DNA of 56,472 bases from SAR202 cluster bacterium Casp-Chloro-G3 (GCA_002816715.1 MUCJ01000033.1:1-56472), one strand, 5' to 3'; positions 34,242-43,404 are shown, counted from the first letter of the stretch. Notes: generated from the sequence alone by a model not told the origin. A program made the numbers and translations.

Positions 34242-34682
34242 ATGTTACAACCAAAGCGAACCAAGTACCGAAAGATGGGCCGCGGCCGGCGCAAGGGCAC
34301 GGCGACCACCGGCAGCACCGTGGATTTCGGCGAATTCGGTTTAAAGGCGATGGCCTGCGATTGGATTTCAGCCCGTCAGATTGAGTCCGCTCGTATCGCC
34401 ATTACCCGCCATCTCCAGAGGGGTGGGCAGGTTTGGATTCGGGTATTCCCCGACAAACCAATTAGCAAGAAGCCGGCTGAAGTCCGCATGGGAGGCGGAA
34501 AAGCTGCCAACGACCACTGGGTGGCGGTGGTCAAGCCCGGACGCATTCTGTTTGAAGTGGGCGGCGTGCCAGCTGAGCAGGCGTATGCCGCCTTGAGATT
34601 GGCCTCCCACAAGTTGCCAATTCCTACCAAGGCCGTCCAGCGGGACCGGGTGGCAGCGCTGACCAGCGGGGGAACGGGGTAG
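34242..34682 (+). CDS. rplP: 50S ribosomal protein L16
   Basis: Late-assembly protein near the A site, 146 residues. [16 protein letters not shown] and the central [19 protein letters not shown] are diagnostic, as is [13 protein letters not shown]-type [14 protein letters not shown]. Standard S10 order, 12 bases after rpsC. Confidence 0.98.
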   Translation: MLQPKRTKYRKMGRGRRKGTATTGSTVDFGEFGLKAMACDWISARQIESARIAITRHLQRGGQVWIRVFPDKPISKKPAEVRMGGGKAANDHWVAVVKPGRILFEVGGVPAEQAYAALRLASHKLPIPTKAVQRDRVAALTSGGTG

Positions 34683-34691
34683 AGGTAGATT

Positions 34692-34889
34692 ATGCAGATC
34701 CACGAGATAAGAGACCTGAGCAATCAGCAATTGCAAGAAGAGTTGGAGAGTTCCTACAAAGAGTTGATGGGCCTGCGCTTTCGGGCAGCTACTAACCAAC
34801 TCACCGACACGAACCAACCCAAGAGGACTCGTAGGAGCATCGCCCGCTTGTTGACCGTAATTCAGGAAAGAGGGCAGGTAGAGAACTAG
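34692..34889 (+). CDS. rpmC: 50S ribosomal protein L29
   Basis: Two-helix protein near the exit site, 65 residues. EIRDLSNQQLQEELESSYKE and the second helix ARLLTVIQERG fit the family. It lies between rplP and rpsQ, with two bases to the next start. Confidence 0.95.
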   Translation: MQIHEIRDLSNQQLQEELESSYKELMGLRFRAATNQLTDTNQPKRTRRSIARLLTVIQERGQVEN

Positions 34890-34891
34890 TT

Positions 34892-35287
34892 ATGGCTAAA
34901 GAAATGCGCAAAGTCCGGATTGGCTCGGTAGTGCGGACCAAAATGGACAAGACCGCAGTGGTCGAAATGGTATGGAAGCAACGCCATACTCTTTACAGTA
35001 AGCAGATGCGTAGGGTAGCCCGAATGTACGTGCATGACCCAGAGAGCCAATGCAAAATAGGTGATACGGTACGTATTGAAGAAACCCGTCCCATTTCCAA
35101 AACCAAGCACTGGCGGTTGTTGGAGATCCTCCAGAATAAGCAGTTGGCCGACGTAAGCCCCATTGAATTGGAAACCGAGATCACCCCGGTGATGACCGGC
35201 GAGGCGTTGGCAGAGGCTCCTCTGAACGCCACGTCTGAGGGCGTCGAGGTGGATGACGGTGACGAAGACGAGGATACCGAAGAATGA
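34892..35287 (+). CDS. rpsQ: 30S ribosomal protein S17 with acidic C-terminal extension
   Basis: OB-fold rRNA-binding protein. The first ~85 residues match S17 ([36 protein letters not shown]). A further ~45 residues, ending [16 protein letters not shown], form an acidic tail not found in ordinary S17, making 131 residues. The stop overlaps the rplN start by four bases. Confidence 0.95.
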   Translation: MAKEMRKVRIGSVVRTKMDKTAVVEMVWKQRHTLYSKQMRRVARMYVHDPESQCKIGDTVRIEETRPISKTKHWRLLEILQNKQLADVSPIELETEITPVMTGEALAEAPLNATSEGVEVDDGDEDEDTEE

Positions 35288-35652
35288 TCCAGACTTTTAC
35301 TCGGCTAAATGTGGCCGACAACAGCGGGGCCAAGCGTATCCGGCTGATTAACATTCCCGGTTCCAGCCAGCGGAAGTTCGCTCAGGTCGGCGACATCATA
35401 GTCTGCAATGTACGAGAGGCGGCGCCAAACTCCCCAGTCAGAAAAGGTTCAATAGTCAAGGCAGTAGTTGTACGCCAGGCTCAAGGACTACTGAGGCCCG
35501 ACGGCACCTACATTAAGTTTGACGACAATGCGGCGGTTATCATTCAGGACAACCTGCTGCCCAGAGGCACGCGCATATTTGGCCCGGTGGCCCGTGAGTT
35601 GCGGGAAAAAGGGTTTATGCGTATCGTTTCTCTGGCCCCAGAGGTGGTCTAG
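35284..35652 (+). CDS. rplN: 50S ribosomal protein L14
   Basis: Intersubunit-bridge protein of 122 residues, a very conserved family: [18 protein letters not shown], the [12 protein letters not shown] block and [25 protein letters not shown] (cited as GPVARELR). It overlaps rpsQ by four bases and rplX by one. Confidence 0.98.
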   Translation: MIQTFTRLNVADNSGAKRIRLINIPGSSQRKFAQVGDIIVCNVREAAPNSPVRKGSIVKAVVVRQAQGLLRPDGTYIKFDDNAAVIIQDNLLPRGTRIFGPVARELREKGFMRIVSLAPEVV

Positions 35653-35975
35653 TGAAAATACGCCGCAACGATAATGTGCTGGTGATCGCTGGCAAAGAGA
35701 AGGGCAAGACTGGCCGTGTAGACCGGCAGTTGGTTGACGAAAACCGGGTAGTTGTTGAGGGTGTCAATATGATAACCCGGCACATCAAGGCGCGTCCTGG
35801 TGTTCGTCAGTCGGGTAGAATACAGCAGGAAGCGCCCGTTCATATCTCCAACGTAATGCTAATTTGCAACAAGTGCAGCCGACCAACCAGGCCCAACACT
35901 ATGAAGCTGGAAGACGGCTCCAGGGTGAGAGCCTGTCCCAAGTGCAAGGAAGTGATTGATGACGTCAGCCAGTGA
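35652..35975 (+). CDS. rplX: 50S ribosomal protein L24
   Basis: Assembly initiator, 107 residues. The KOW motif is in [18 protein letters not shown] Cys pair near the end (CNKC...CPKC) may bind zinc, a variant seen in some L24 proteins. A GTG start overlaps the rplN stop by one base. Confidence 0.96.
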   Translation: MKIRRNDNVLVIAGKEKGKTGRVDRQLVDENRVVVEGVNMITRHIKARPGVRQSGRIQQEAPVHISNVMLICNKCSRPTRPNTMKLEDGSRVRACPKCKEVIDDVSQ

Positions 35976-36843
35976 CCCAACTGAGGGTCAAGCAGGAAGC
36001 ACCGAAGAACAGCCCGCCCAGGAAGTTATCCAGGAAACCGCTGGGCAGGAACAACCAGTCGCTGAAACTGCCCCTCGAAGGCAGAGGGCGCCGCGCGCTC
36101 GTCGAGCCGTCGCCGATGTAACCGAGACACCCGAGGGTCAGGCAGAACCAACCGAACAGCAGCCCGCCGAAGAAGCTACTGGGCAGGAAGAAACACCCGC
36201 CGAGCCAACTCCGCAGCGGCAGAGAGCGGCCGCACCGCGTGCTCGTCGAGGTTCAGGTGCGGTAGCAGAGATAACCGCAGCTCAGAGAGCTACTCCGAAG
36301 CCGCGTCTGTTGGACACGTACCGCAGCGAAATTGTGCCCGCTATGATGACCGAGTTTAGTTTCGTCAATTTGATGCGAGTGCCTCGCGTTCAAAAGATTG
36401 TGTTGAATATTGGGTTGGGTGAAGCGTTGACCAATGGACGGGCGATGGAAGCCGCCACCAATGACCTGACTATCATTACCGGCCAGAAGCCGATTATTAC
36501 CCGCGCCAGAAAGTCCATAGCCAATTTCAAACTGCGCGAGGGCAACCCAATCGGCACATCGGTCACCTTGCGCGGCGCACGCATGTATCACTTTTTAGAC
36601 CGTTTGATAAATACAGCCTTGCCTCGTATCCGTGACTTTCGGGGACTACCCCGCCGTGGATTCGATGGGCGCGGCAATTTCTCGATTGGCATACGTGAGC
36701 AGATTATTTTTCCAGAGATCGAATACAACGATATCGATCGGATTCGCGGATTGCAGGTGACAATTGCTACTAGCGCCGAGAACGATGCCGAGGCCACCCG
36801 CCTGCTAGAGCTGTTCGGTATGCCTTTTGTTCGGCAGAGTTAA
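35959..36843 (+). CDS. rplE: 50S ribosomal protein L5 with duplicated N-terminal extension
   Basis: 5S rRNA-binding protein. The L5 domain (about residues 113-294) is standard: [30 protein letters not shown], the [16 protein letters not shown] loop and [15 protein letters not shown]. It is preceded by ~110 residues rich in Glu, Gln, Pro and Arg, built from two tandem ~50-residue units encoded by a DNA duplication. The ATG at 35959 is six bases after AAGGAAG; a TTG three bases earlier is possible. The start lies inside rplX. Confidence 0.95.
   Translation: MTSASDPTEGQAGSTEEQPAQEVIQETAGQEQPVAETAPRRQRAPRARRAVADVTETPEGQAEPTEQQPAEEATGQEETPAEPTPQRQRAAAPRARRGSGAVAEITAAQRATPKPRLLDTYRSEIVPAMMTEFSFVNLMRVPRVQKIVLNIGLGEALTNGRAMEAATNDLTIITGQKPIITRARKSIANFKLREGNPIGTSVTLRGARMYHFLDRLINTALPRIRDFRGLPRRGFDGRGNFSIGIREQIIFPEIEYNDIDRIRGLQVTIATSAENDAEATRLLELFGMPFVRQS
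35983..36285 (+). repeat. Tandem duplication (two ~150-bp units) in rplE
   Basis: Unit 1 starts GAGGGTCAAGCAGGAAGC at 35983 and unit 2 GAGGGTCAGGCAGAACC at 36133. Both then share GAACAGCCCGCC/GAACAGCAGCCCGCC-like segments and end in Arg-rich PRARR codons. Nucleotide similarity is still visible, so the duplication is fairly recent or conserved. Confidence 0.75.
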
Positions 36844-36857
36844 GGAGGACAGGACCT

Positions 36858-37043
36858 TTGGCCAAAACGTCGATGATCCAACGGTGGCTCAAAGAGCCAA
36901 AGTACCCAAGCCGAGCCTACAACCGGTGCAACCGGTGCGGTCGGCCCCGGGCCTATAATCGGTATACCGGGCTTTGCCGAATATGCTTCAGGCAACTGGC
37001 GTTGAACGGAGAATTGCCCGGCGTACGCAAAGCCAGTTGGTAG
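36858..37043 (+). CDS. rpsN: 30S ribosomal protein S14, zinc-binding type
   Basis: 30S head protein, 61 residues, the short zinc form: [21 protein letters not shown] provides two Cys pairs (CNRC, CRIC). A TTG start follows GGAGGACAGG. It sits between rplE and rpsH as in the spc operon. Confidence 0.97.
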   Translation: MAKTSMIQRWLKEPKYPSRAYNRCNRCGRPRAYNRYTGLCRICFRQLALNGELPGVRKASW

Positions 37044-37080
37044 CAGATTTTAGAACCGCTCGAGCAGAGCAGGAGTTAGG

Positions 37081-37479
37081 ATGCCAGTCACCGACCCAGT
37101 AGCAGATATGTTGACCAGGATTCGCAACGGGATACAAGCCCGCCACGATTCGGTTCTGGTGCCGCATTCAAAGCTGAAGCTTTCTATTGCCCAGCTTTTG
37201 AAGGACCAGGGCTATATTCGTGACTTTGATATACCTCGTGGCCAAGCATATCCCAATCTGCGCTTGCATATGTCATATCGCACGGGACGGGAGTCAGCCA
37301 TTCGCGGTCTGAAACGGGTCAGCAAGCCAGGATTGCGAGTATACGTAGGAAAGGGCGAGATACCCCGCATCTATGGAGGAATCGGGACCGCGATTGTCTC
37401 TACTTCGCGGGGAGTAATGACCGGTCACCAGGCATGGCGCACCGGAGTTGGAGGAGAGTTACTCTGTTATGTCTGGTAG
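37081..37479 (+). CDS. rpsH: 30S ribosomal protein S8
   Basis: Central-domain 16S rRNA binder, 132 residues. MPVTDPVADMLTRIRNG and the C-terminal STSRGVMTGHQAW are diagnostic. In E. coli S8 is the spc-operon repressor; no mimic site was searched. The end overlaps rplF by 11 bases. Confidence 0.98.
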   Translation: MPVTDPVADMLTRIRNGIQARHDSVLVPHSKLKLSIAQLLKDQGYIRDFDIPRGQAYPNLRLHMSYRTGRESAIRGLKRVSKPGLRVYVGKGEIPRIYGGIGTAIVSTSRGVMTGHQAWRTGVGGELLCYVW

Positions 37480-38059
37480 CGCATTCGTACGGGAAGATTT
37501 AGCCGAACGCACCCAATCCAGAGTGGGCCGAAAACCGATACCAGTTCCGTCAGGGGTTGAGGTTCAGATCCTCTGGAACGGCGTGACGGTAAAAGGGCCG
37601 AAGGGCACGTTAACCCAAACCTATCATCCTGAAGTTAAAGTCCGGCTCGCGGATGGTCAGATCCTGGTGGAAAGGATGTCCGACCGCAAATTCCACCGTT
37701 CTTTGCACGGACTGACTCGCAGCCTGATTGCTAACGCTATCACCGGAGTCACCGACGGTTACAACAAGACGATGGAGTTGATGGGTGTGGGATATCGGGT
37801 ACAACAGACCGGAGATGGGATAACTCTCAGCGTAGGTTACAGCCATACCGTTGGGATTCCGCCTTTAGAGGGAGTGACCCTGCGTGTTGAAGGCAACAAC
37901 CGGGTTCACGTTAGTGGCATTGACAAACAAAAGGTAGGGGCTCAGGCGGCTCAGATCAGGAAGGTGCGCCGGCCCAATGTCTATAAAGAAAAGGGTATCA
38001 GGTACGCAGGCGAAGTGCTCCGCTACAAGCCCGGCAAGTCTGCGGCCCGCAAAGCTTAG
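37469..38059 (+). CDS. rplF: 50S ribosomal protein L6
   Basis: Factor-binding-site protein, 196 residues. After a ~22-residue N-terminal addition it reads SRVGRKPIPVPSGVEV, the usual L6 opening. The C-terminal GQAAAQIRKVRRPNVYKEKGIRY-type block (seen as RKVRRPNVYKEKGIRYAGE) is intact. The ATG at 37469 follows GGAGGAGAG; an upstream in-frame start at 37448 would lie within that site. Confidence 0.97.
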   Translation: MSGSAFVREDLAERTQSRVGRKPIPVPSGVEVQILWNGVTVKGPKGTLTQTYHPEVKVRLADGQILVERMSDRKFHRSLHGLTRSLIANAITGVTDGYNKTMELMGVGYRVQQTGDGITLSVGYSHTVGIPPLEGVTLRVEGNNRVHVSGIDKQKVGAQAAQIRKVRRPNVYKEKGIRYAGEVLRYKPGKSAARKA

Positions 38060-38091
38060 TATTAGTTTAAGAAGATAAGGTACATACCGGA

Positions 38092-38448
38092 ATGCCAAAG
38101 GATAAAAATTCACGACATCTCAGGATTGTTCGACACCTTAGAGTTCGCAAAAAGGTCAGGGGCAATCCAGAACAGCCTAGGCTCTGCGTATTCCGCAGCC
38201 TGAAGGCGATCTACGCCCAAGTGATTGATGACTCCCAGGGGCGCACATTGGCCGCTGCCTCCAGCCTAGAGGCGGAGAAATCAGCCCTGACCAAAACCGG
38301 CGTATCTGCGGTGGTGGGTAAACTGGTGGCGGAACGAGCCTTGGCCCAGGGAATTACTCAGGTGGTGTTTGACCGGGGTGGATATAAATACCACGGTAGG
38401 GTGAAGGCCCTCGCCGAAGCCGCCAGAGAAGGAGGGCTAAAGTTCTAA
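38092..38448 (+). CDS. rplR: 50S ribosomal protein L18
   Basis: 5S rRNA-binding protein, 118 residues. [23 protein letters not shown] and the C-terminal [23 protein letters not shown] are characteristic. The stop overlaps the rpsE start by one base. Confidence 0.97.
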   Translation: MPKDKNSRHLRIVRHLRVRKKVRGNPEQPRLCVFRSLKAIYAQVIDDSQGRTLAAASSLEAEKSALTKTGVSAVVGKLVAERALAQGITQVVFDRGGYKYHGRVKALAEAAREGGLKF

Positions 38449-38993
38449 TGGTTTATCAGCAAAGTAGCAGACCCCGAGGAGGCCGGTTTCGGGACGAAGA
38501 AGCCTCCAAATTTACTGAGCGAGTGGTGTTTACCCGCCGTATCGCCAAAGTAGTCAAAGGCGGCCGTCGGCTGCGCTTTAACGCTCTGGTAGTGGTGGGA
38601 GACGGCGAAGGCAATGTGGGAGCGGGCATGGGCAAATCCCTGGTCATTCCCGATGCCGTACGGAAAGGCAATGCTATCGCCCGTCGTGGCATGGTGAAAA
38701 TCCCGCTGAAGGGCAGCAGTATTCCCCACGAGATTACCATGAAAGTTGGCGCTTCTATTGTTGTGATTAAACCTGCCAGAGTTGGCACCGGTATTATCGC
38801 CGCCGGAACAATGCGCGCCATTCTTGAACTGGGTGGAGTCCGGGACGTCGTGGGCAAGTCTCTAGGCTCACGCAACCCGATCAACATCGCGGCCGCTACA
38901 TTAGAAGCCTTGCGCCAGTTGCGCGACCCAGAGGTAGAAATTGCCCGCCGTCTGGGCAGATCACCTACGCCAGCAGTAGCCTCGACCCCATAA
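38448..38993 (+). CDS. rpsE: 30S ribosomal protein S5
   Basis: Accuracy-centre protein of 181 residues. The double-stranded-RNA-binding-like N-domain has ERVVFTRRIAKVVKGGRR and NALVVVGDGEGNVGAGMGK; the C-domain has the GTGIIAAGTMRAILELGG and DVVGKSLGSRNPIN motifs. It overlaps rplR by one base. Confidence 0.98.
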   Translation: MVYQQSSRPRGGRFRDEEASKFTERVVFTRRIAKVVKGGRRLRFNALVVVGDGEGNVGAGMGKSLVIPDAVRKGNAIARRGMVKIPLKGSSIPHEITMKVGASIVVIKPARVGTGIIAAGTMRAILELGGVRDVVGKSLGSRNPINIAAATLEALRQLRDPEVEIARRLGRSPTPAVASTP

Positions 38994-39028
38994 TTGGATT
39001 CCCAGGATTGCGATTCAAAGGTGCGTTT

Positions 39029-39217
39029 ATGGCTCAACTCAAGATTACATGGACCAAAAGCTGTATTGGTCGGCCTCAAAACCAGGAAAAAGTCATTCTA
39101 GCCTTGGGACTAAAGCGGCTAAACCATACTGTAACTCACGGTGATACTCCGACGATAAGGGGTATGGTAAACAAAGTTCAGCACCTGCTGTCGGTAGAGG
39201 AAATCGCTGAGGCATAG
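39029..39217 (+). CDS. rpmD: 50S ribosomal protein L30
   Basis: Small 62-residue protein. LKITWTKSCIGRPQNQEKVI and LGLKRLNHTVTHGDTPTIRGMVNKV (cited in part) match L30. The ATG at 39029 is nine bases after AAAGG; an in-frame ATG-like start at 39008 adds seven residues without support. A 266-bp gap follows. Confidence 0.95.
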   Translation: MAQLKITWTKSCIGRPQNQEKVILALGLKRLNHTVTHGDTPTIRGMVNKVQHLLSVEEIAEA

Positions 39218-39358
39218 TAGTCGACGACCGGGTCAAGTCGAAACGCAGAAGCTAGCCCTAGCCCTTATGATAGGAAAGTGGGCCAAGCCCGTGTCCGTGA
39301 TTGATCCAGCGACGATTATCTGCCCTTAACACAGCGGCCTTATTTTCCGCCAGTTAGA

Positions 39359-39387
39359 TTGAGCAGGACACTGAAATAATTTAGATT
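39359..39387 (+). promoter_or_regulatory. Candidate internal promoter for rplO-secY-adk
   Basis: TTGAGC (39359-39364), 17-bp spacer, TAGATT (39382-39387). It lies in the 266-bp gap between rpmD and rplO, by far the largest gap in the first 13 kb of the ribosomal run. The gap is AT-rich and holds no gene. Confidence 0.45.
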
Positions 39388-39483
39388 TCCTAAGCTTTTT
39401 AAACACGTAAAATTTCAGCACCTCAAACCCCTAGAGCCGCGCAGCGTAAACCATTAAAATATTTTCTAGAGGCACCAAGTAAT

Positions 39484-39927
39484 ATGAGAGAACATCAGCT
39501 TCAGCCCCCAAAAGGGGCCAGAAAAGCTAGAATGCGCATCGGTCGCGGCAACGCAGCGGGCGGAGGCACCACCGGTGGTCGTGGAACCAAGGGACAGAAC
39601 TCCCGCTCGGGTCGAAGCACAATAAGGGGCTTTGAGGGCGGTCAGTTACGCATGATCAAGGGCCTGCCCATGAAGCGAGGCTTCACCAACAAATTCAAGG
39701 CTTATTACGCCCTGGTGATGCTGGAGAGTCTAGAGCAATTCAACACTGGTGAGCGAGTCTCGCTAGAACTATTGCAAGAGCGAGGTATTCTACGGGACAA
39801 GGGTATGCCGGTAAAGATACTGGGAGACGGTGAATTGACCAAAGCCGTCACAGTGGTTGCCCATAAGTTTACCCAATCGGCCCGGCAGAAGATTGAGGCT
39901 GCCGGCGGCACCGTGGAGGAAATCTAG
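39484..39927 (+). CDS. rplO: 50S ribosomal protein L15
   Basis: 23S rRNA-binding protein, 147 residues. LQPPKGARKARMRIGRGNAAGGGTTGGRGTKGQNSRSG shows the glycine/arginine N-terminal extension that enters the rRNA core (cited in parts: RMRIGRGN, GRGTKGQ). The C-terminal domain ends KIEAAGGTVEEI. secY follows six bases later. Confidence 0.97.
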   Translation: MREHQLQPPKGARKARMRIGRGNAAGGGTTGGRGTKGQNSRSGRSTIRGFEGGQLRMIKGLPMKRGFTNKFKAYYALVMLESLEQFNTGERVSLELLQERGILRDKGMPVKILGDGELTKAVTVVAHKFTQSARQKIEAAGGTVEEI

Positions 39928-39933
39928 CACAGT

Positions 39934-41262
39934 ATGGTTTCTACCGAAGCTCAGGGGACCCGATGGCCCAGTCTGATCCAGGCGGCGATTGACGCCTTCA
40001 GCCTGCCAGACCTGCGTGCCAAAATTCTATTTACCCTGGGTATTCTGGTTCTGTACCGGTTTGTCGCCCACATCCCTATCCCTGGGATTGACCAGGTGCA
40101 ACTGGATAACCTGTTCCGGGGCAATCAACTGCTCGGATTTCTGGATCTCTTCAGCGGTGGCGCGCTCAGCAGAATGAGCATCGTCGCCTTGGGCGTATTT
40201 CCTTATATCACCGCCTCAATCGTCATTCAGTTGCTAACCCCAGTAATTCCTCAACTCCAGGCCCTGTCCCGTGAAGGCGAAGGCGGTCGGGTCAAAATGA
40301 ACCGCATGGTTCACTGGCTGACGGTGCCAATCGCAATTTCTCAGGCGGTAGCGCAATTGGTGCTGCTTCAGCAGAGCAACGTATTGACCGAAGTAGGTTT
40401 TACTGGAACCGCGCTGCTGCCCACCCTGGCGGCGATCGTCTCCATGACCGCCGGTACTATGTTCCTGGTCTGGTTGGGAGAACTCATCACCGAGCGCGGC
40501 ATTGGAAACGGAATATCACTAATTATTTTCGCCGGTATCGTGGTAGGATTCCCATCCCTGGTAACTCAGGGGTTTGTCGACCGCGACAACCTGCTGGGCA
40601 TTGGCTTCTTTGTAATCATCGGAGTTGTGATTATCGCGTTGATCGTATTGTTCAATGAAGCGGCCCGGCGAATACCAGTGCAGTACGGGCGGAGCGTATT
40701 CCGAAGCGGCAGGATGTATCGCCAGAGCGGGTCTACTTATATCCCTTTGCGAATTAACTCAGCGGGAATGATTCCTCTGATATTTGCCTTCTCAATTGTG
40801 ATATTACCCGGCGCGATGGCGACTTACTTCGCCACCAGCAGCGGCATAGTGGGAAACATAGCCACTTTCTTCGCTGACTTATTCACCCCAACCGCGCCGT
40901 TCTATTGGGTGCTAGTGTTCATACTGGTGGTGATCTTCACCTTCTTTTATACCCTGGTGGTGTTCAATCAACAACAACTGGCCGAAAACTTGCAGCGCAA
41001 TGGCGGCTTTGTTCTTGGCATAAGACCCGGCAAACCTACCCAAGACTATTTGAACCGGGTAATCGTCCGTATCACAATGGGTGGGGCGCTGTTCCTGGGA
41101 TTCGTGGCAATCGTGCCCTATTTGGCCTCGCTGATAACCAACGTGCAGGCGGTCTCACTGAGCAGCACCAGCTTGCTGATTATGGTGGGCGTGGGTCTGG
41201 ACACCCTGCGGCAGTTAGAGGCCCAATTGTTAATGCGAAATTATGAAGGTTTCTTAAGATAG
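39934..41262 (+). CDS. secY: Protein translocase subunit SecY
   Basis: Ten-span channel of the SecYEG translocon, 442 residues. Conserved blocks include YRFVAHIPIPGID, FSGGALSRMSIVALGVFPYITASI, the TERGIGNGISLIIFAGI loop and the C-terminal tail ending LRQLEAQLLMRNYEGFL (cited in part). It works with the Ffh system encoded earlier in the window. Standard spc position between rplO and adk. Confidence 0.98.
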   Translation: MVSTEAQGTRWPSLIQAAIDAFSLPDLRAKILFTLGILVLYRFVAHIPIPGIDQVQLDNLFRGNQLLGFLDLFSGGALSRMSIVALGVFPYITASIVIQLLTPVIPQLQALSREGEGGRVKMNRMVHWLTVPIAISQAVAQLVLLQQSNVLTEVGFTGTALLPTLAAIVSMTAGTMFLVWLGELITERGIGNGISLIIFAGIVVGFPSLVTQGFVDRDNLLGIGFFVIIGVVIIALIVLFNEAARRIPVQYGRSVFRSGRMYRQSGSTYIPLRINSAGMIPLIFAFSIVILPGAMATYFATSSGIVGNIATFFADLFTPTAPFYWVLVFILVVIFTFFYTLVVFNQQQLAENLQRNGGFVLGIRPGKPTQDYLNRVIVRITMGGALFLGFVAIVPYLASLITNVQAVSLSSTSLLIMVGVGLDTLRQLEAQLLMRNYEGFLR

Positions 41263-41265
41263 TCA

Positions 41266-41937
41266 GTGAATTCATCATTACGACTGGTGCTGATGGGCCC
41301 TCCCGGAGCGGGTAAAGGGACTCAGGCACAACTTCTAAAAGAACAACTTAAAGTTCCCCACATCAGCTCAGGAGACTTGTTCCGGTACCATTTGAGGGAG
41401 CGGACAGGGTTAGGCCAGCAGGCCGCCTCGTACATCCATCAAGGTCTGTTGGTGCCAGATGAAATCACCATTGGCATTATCCTGGACAAAGTATTGGGGG
41501 TTTCCACCCAGGAGGGGTTCCTACTTGACGGCTTTCCCAGAACGGTCGATCAAGCGGTGGCGCTGGATAATACACTGGCAGAACGCTCTCGTAGGTTGGA
41601 CTGGGTGGTTTTCATCAACGTAGATGAAGCGGAACTGCTTCATCGGCTGGGCGGACGATACACTTGCCGGGAGTGTCAGGCGCCGCATACTTTGTCTGAG
41701 ACCCAGGGCGGCGACGGCAAATGCTCCAATTGTGGGGGAGAACTCTATCAACGGGACGATGACCGCCCGGAGGCGGTAGAGCAGCGGCTCCAGGTTTATC
41801 AGACCGAAACATTCCCGCTCCTCGACTATTATCGCCAGCGGGGTTTGCTGATTGAAGTACCTGGCATTGGCAGTGTTGAGGATGTAAACCATCGGGTGCT
41901 CTCAGCATTGGGCCAGTTGCCGGTTGATGTAAACTGA
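41266..41937 (+). CDS. adk: Adenylate kinase, zinc-LID type
   Basis: Interconverts AMP, ADP and ATP in the cytosol, 223 residues. P-loop GPPGAGKGTQ; AMP-binding GFPRTVDQ; the LID has two Cys pairs (CREC and CSNC), a structural zinc site. A GTG start lies three bases after secY. The gene is intact and typical. Confidence 0.97.
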   Translation: MNSSLRLVLMGPPGAGKGTQAQLLKEQLKVPHISSGDLFRYHLRERTGLGQQAASYIHQGLLVPDEITIGIILDKVLGVSTQEGFLLDGFPRTVDQAVALDNTLAERSRRLDWVVFINVDEAELLHRLGGRYTCRECQAPHTLSETQGGDGKCSNCGGELYQRDDDRPEAVEQRLQVYQTETFPLLDYYRQRGLLIEVPGIGSVEDVNHRVLSALGQLPVDVN

Positions 41938-41993
41938 AGTATAGAGATAGTTTGCCGAAGCCGAAAAAAAGTGGTGGCACTGGTGAGAGAATC

Positions 41994-42128
41994 ATGAGTA
42001 ATTTCTGGCATCGTCACCAAAGTAATTGGCCGCACATACTGTTGTTGGTAATCGGGATTGGGATCGGATGGTTTTTCGGAGTCAATCACGGAGACACTCA
42101 GATCAATCAATCCAAGAGCATTGCATAG
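41994..42128 (+). CDS. Putative 44-residue single-span membrane protein
   Basis: A short open frame: MSNFWHRHQSNWPHI, then a hydrophobic segment LLLVIGIGIGWFFGV, then a polar tail ending KSIA. GAGAG lies a few bases before the ATG. It sits in the 290-bp gap between adk and the VRR-NUC gene. No homologue is recognised. The N-cytosol/TM/tail pattern argues for a real small protein but the frame is short. Confidence 0.4.
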   Translation: MSNFWHRHQSNWPHILLLVIGIGIGWFFGVNHGDTQINQSKSIA

Positions 42129-42229
42129 AAGAGTTATATGCTCTGCTTGGCTAAGACATTTATTCCTGATATGCTGAAGGCGGATTCATGGCGGATATCG
42201 CAATGGCACTGCGATAACATCACTAGCAA

Positions 42230-42478
42230 ATGAGAGAATCAACTTTACAGCGCAGAGCTATTGAGTACCTGAGAGAGTCCGGCGCTTATGTGTTCAAGGT
42301 GGTGGGGTCTGCGATGCAACAACGAGGGACTCCAGACATCCTCTGCTGCTACCGTGGCCGGATGATGGGGATTGAGTTCAAGCAGCCCTGCAAAAAGCCA
42401 ACCAAATTGCAGGAGGTGGAGCTACAGAAAATAAGGGACTCTGGTGGGATTGGGGTCGTTATTGACGACCTCATGTAA
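42230..42478 (+). CDS. VRR-NUC domain nuclease, small
   Basis: An 82-residue protein that is a complete VRR-NUC fold, of the PD-(D/E)xK class. Motifs in order: ESTLQRRAIEYLRESGAYVFK, GTPDILCCYRG with the catalytic Asp, GIEFKQP with the E-x-K pair, and the LQEVELQKIRDSGG helix. Such stand-alone domains are common in phages and mobile elements. Its place between adk and map, inside a ribosomal operon, is unexpected. It is intact and on the same strand, so it should be co-transcribed. Confidence 0.85.
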   Translation: MRESTLQRRAIEYLRESGAYVFKVVGSAMQQRGTPDILCCYRGRMMGIEFKQPCKKPTKLQEVELQKIRDSGGIGVVIDDLM

Positions 42479-42525
42479 ACTGATGCCAGGTTCCCAACCG
42501 CGCCAAACAGGAGTAGAATAACCAG

Positions 42526-43332
42526 GTGAATCGAACTCGCAGTACCAAGACGGCTTCAAACTCGCCGTCTACATATAACGGTGGCGTAACCATCAAGTCG
42601 CCCCAAGAACTGGAGGCAATGGCCAAGGCTGGCGCAATTGTCGGTTCAGCATTGACCTTGCTGAAGTGCTCGGTCGAACCAGGGATGACCACTCGGGACC
42701 TGGACAATATCGCCTATAAAGAGATTACCCGTTGCGGGGCCAAGCCCACCTTTAAGGGGTATCGGGGCTTCCCAGCCAGCATCTGCGCCTCGGTGAACGA
42801 AGAGATCGTTCATGGGATACCAGGCAAGCGCATTTTGCGCGAAGGCGATATAATTAAGATGGATGTGGGCGCCACCATAGACGGCTTTATCGGCGACGCT
42901 GCCGTTTCGGTGGGGGTGGGTGAGGTCACCCAAGCAGCCACCGATTTGATGGACGCGACCAGGATAAGTCTGGAAGAAGGAATCAAGGCAGCCCAACCAG
43001 GCAATCGGATTGGGGACATTGGCGCGGCGGTGCAAACTTACGCCGAGGCCCACGGGTACGGTGTCGTACGTGAGTTTGTTGGGCATGGGGTTGGACGCTT
43101 TCTGCACGAAGACCCGCAAGTTCCCAATTACGGGCAGGCAGGCAAAGGACAGTTACTCCGTCTTGGCATGTGCATCGCCATTGAGCCAATGTTGAACATT
43201 GGGGATTGGCATACTCGTATTCTTGACGACCATTGGACGGTCGTGACTGAAGACGGTAGTCTTTCCGCTCACTTTGAGCACACTATTGCCATCACCGAAG
43301 ACGGTCCAAAAATTCTAACCGTCCATTCCTAA
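42526..43332 (+). CDS. map: Methionine aminopeptidase type I
   Basis: Removes N-terminal Met from nascent proteins, 268 residues. Metal ligands are visible: Asp pair in KMDVGATIDGFIGDAAV, His in GHGVGRFLHEDP, Glu in AIEPMLNIG and Glu in FEHTIAITEDG. A GTG start adds a ~20-residue Ser/Thr-rich N-terminus before IKSPQELEAMAKAG. Standard position before infA, apart from the nuclease gene inserted upstream. Confidence 0.96.
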   Translation: MNRTRSTKTASNSPSTYNGGVTIKSPQELEAMAKAGAIVGSALTLLKCSVEPGMTTRDLDNIAYKEITRCGAKPTFKGYRGFPASICASVNEEIVHGIPGKRILREGDIIKMDVGATIDGFIGDAAVSVGVGEVTQAATDLMDATRISLEEGIKAAQPGNRIGDIGAAVQTYAEAHGYGVVREFVGHGVGRFLHEDPQVPNYGQAGKGQLLRLGMCIAIEPMLNIGDWHTRILDDHWTVVTEDGSLSAHFEHTIAITEDGPKILTVHS

Positions 43333-43404
43333 CGATCAACCATCGCGATCAGCCGTCGCGATCAACTTTGATCCATAATAGTCAGGGTAGAGGCAGAGAG
43401 AAAT

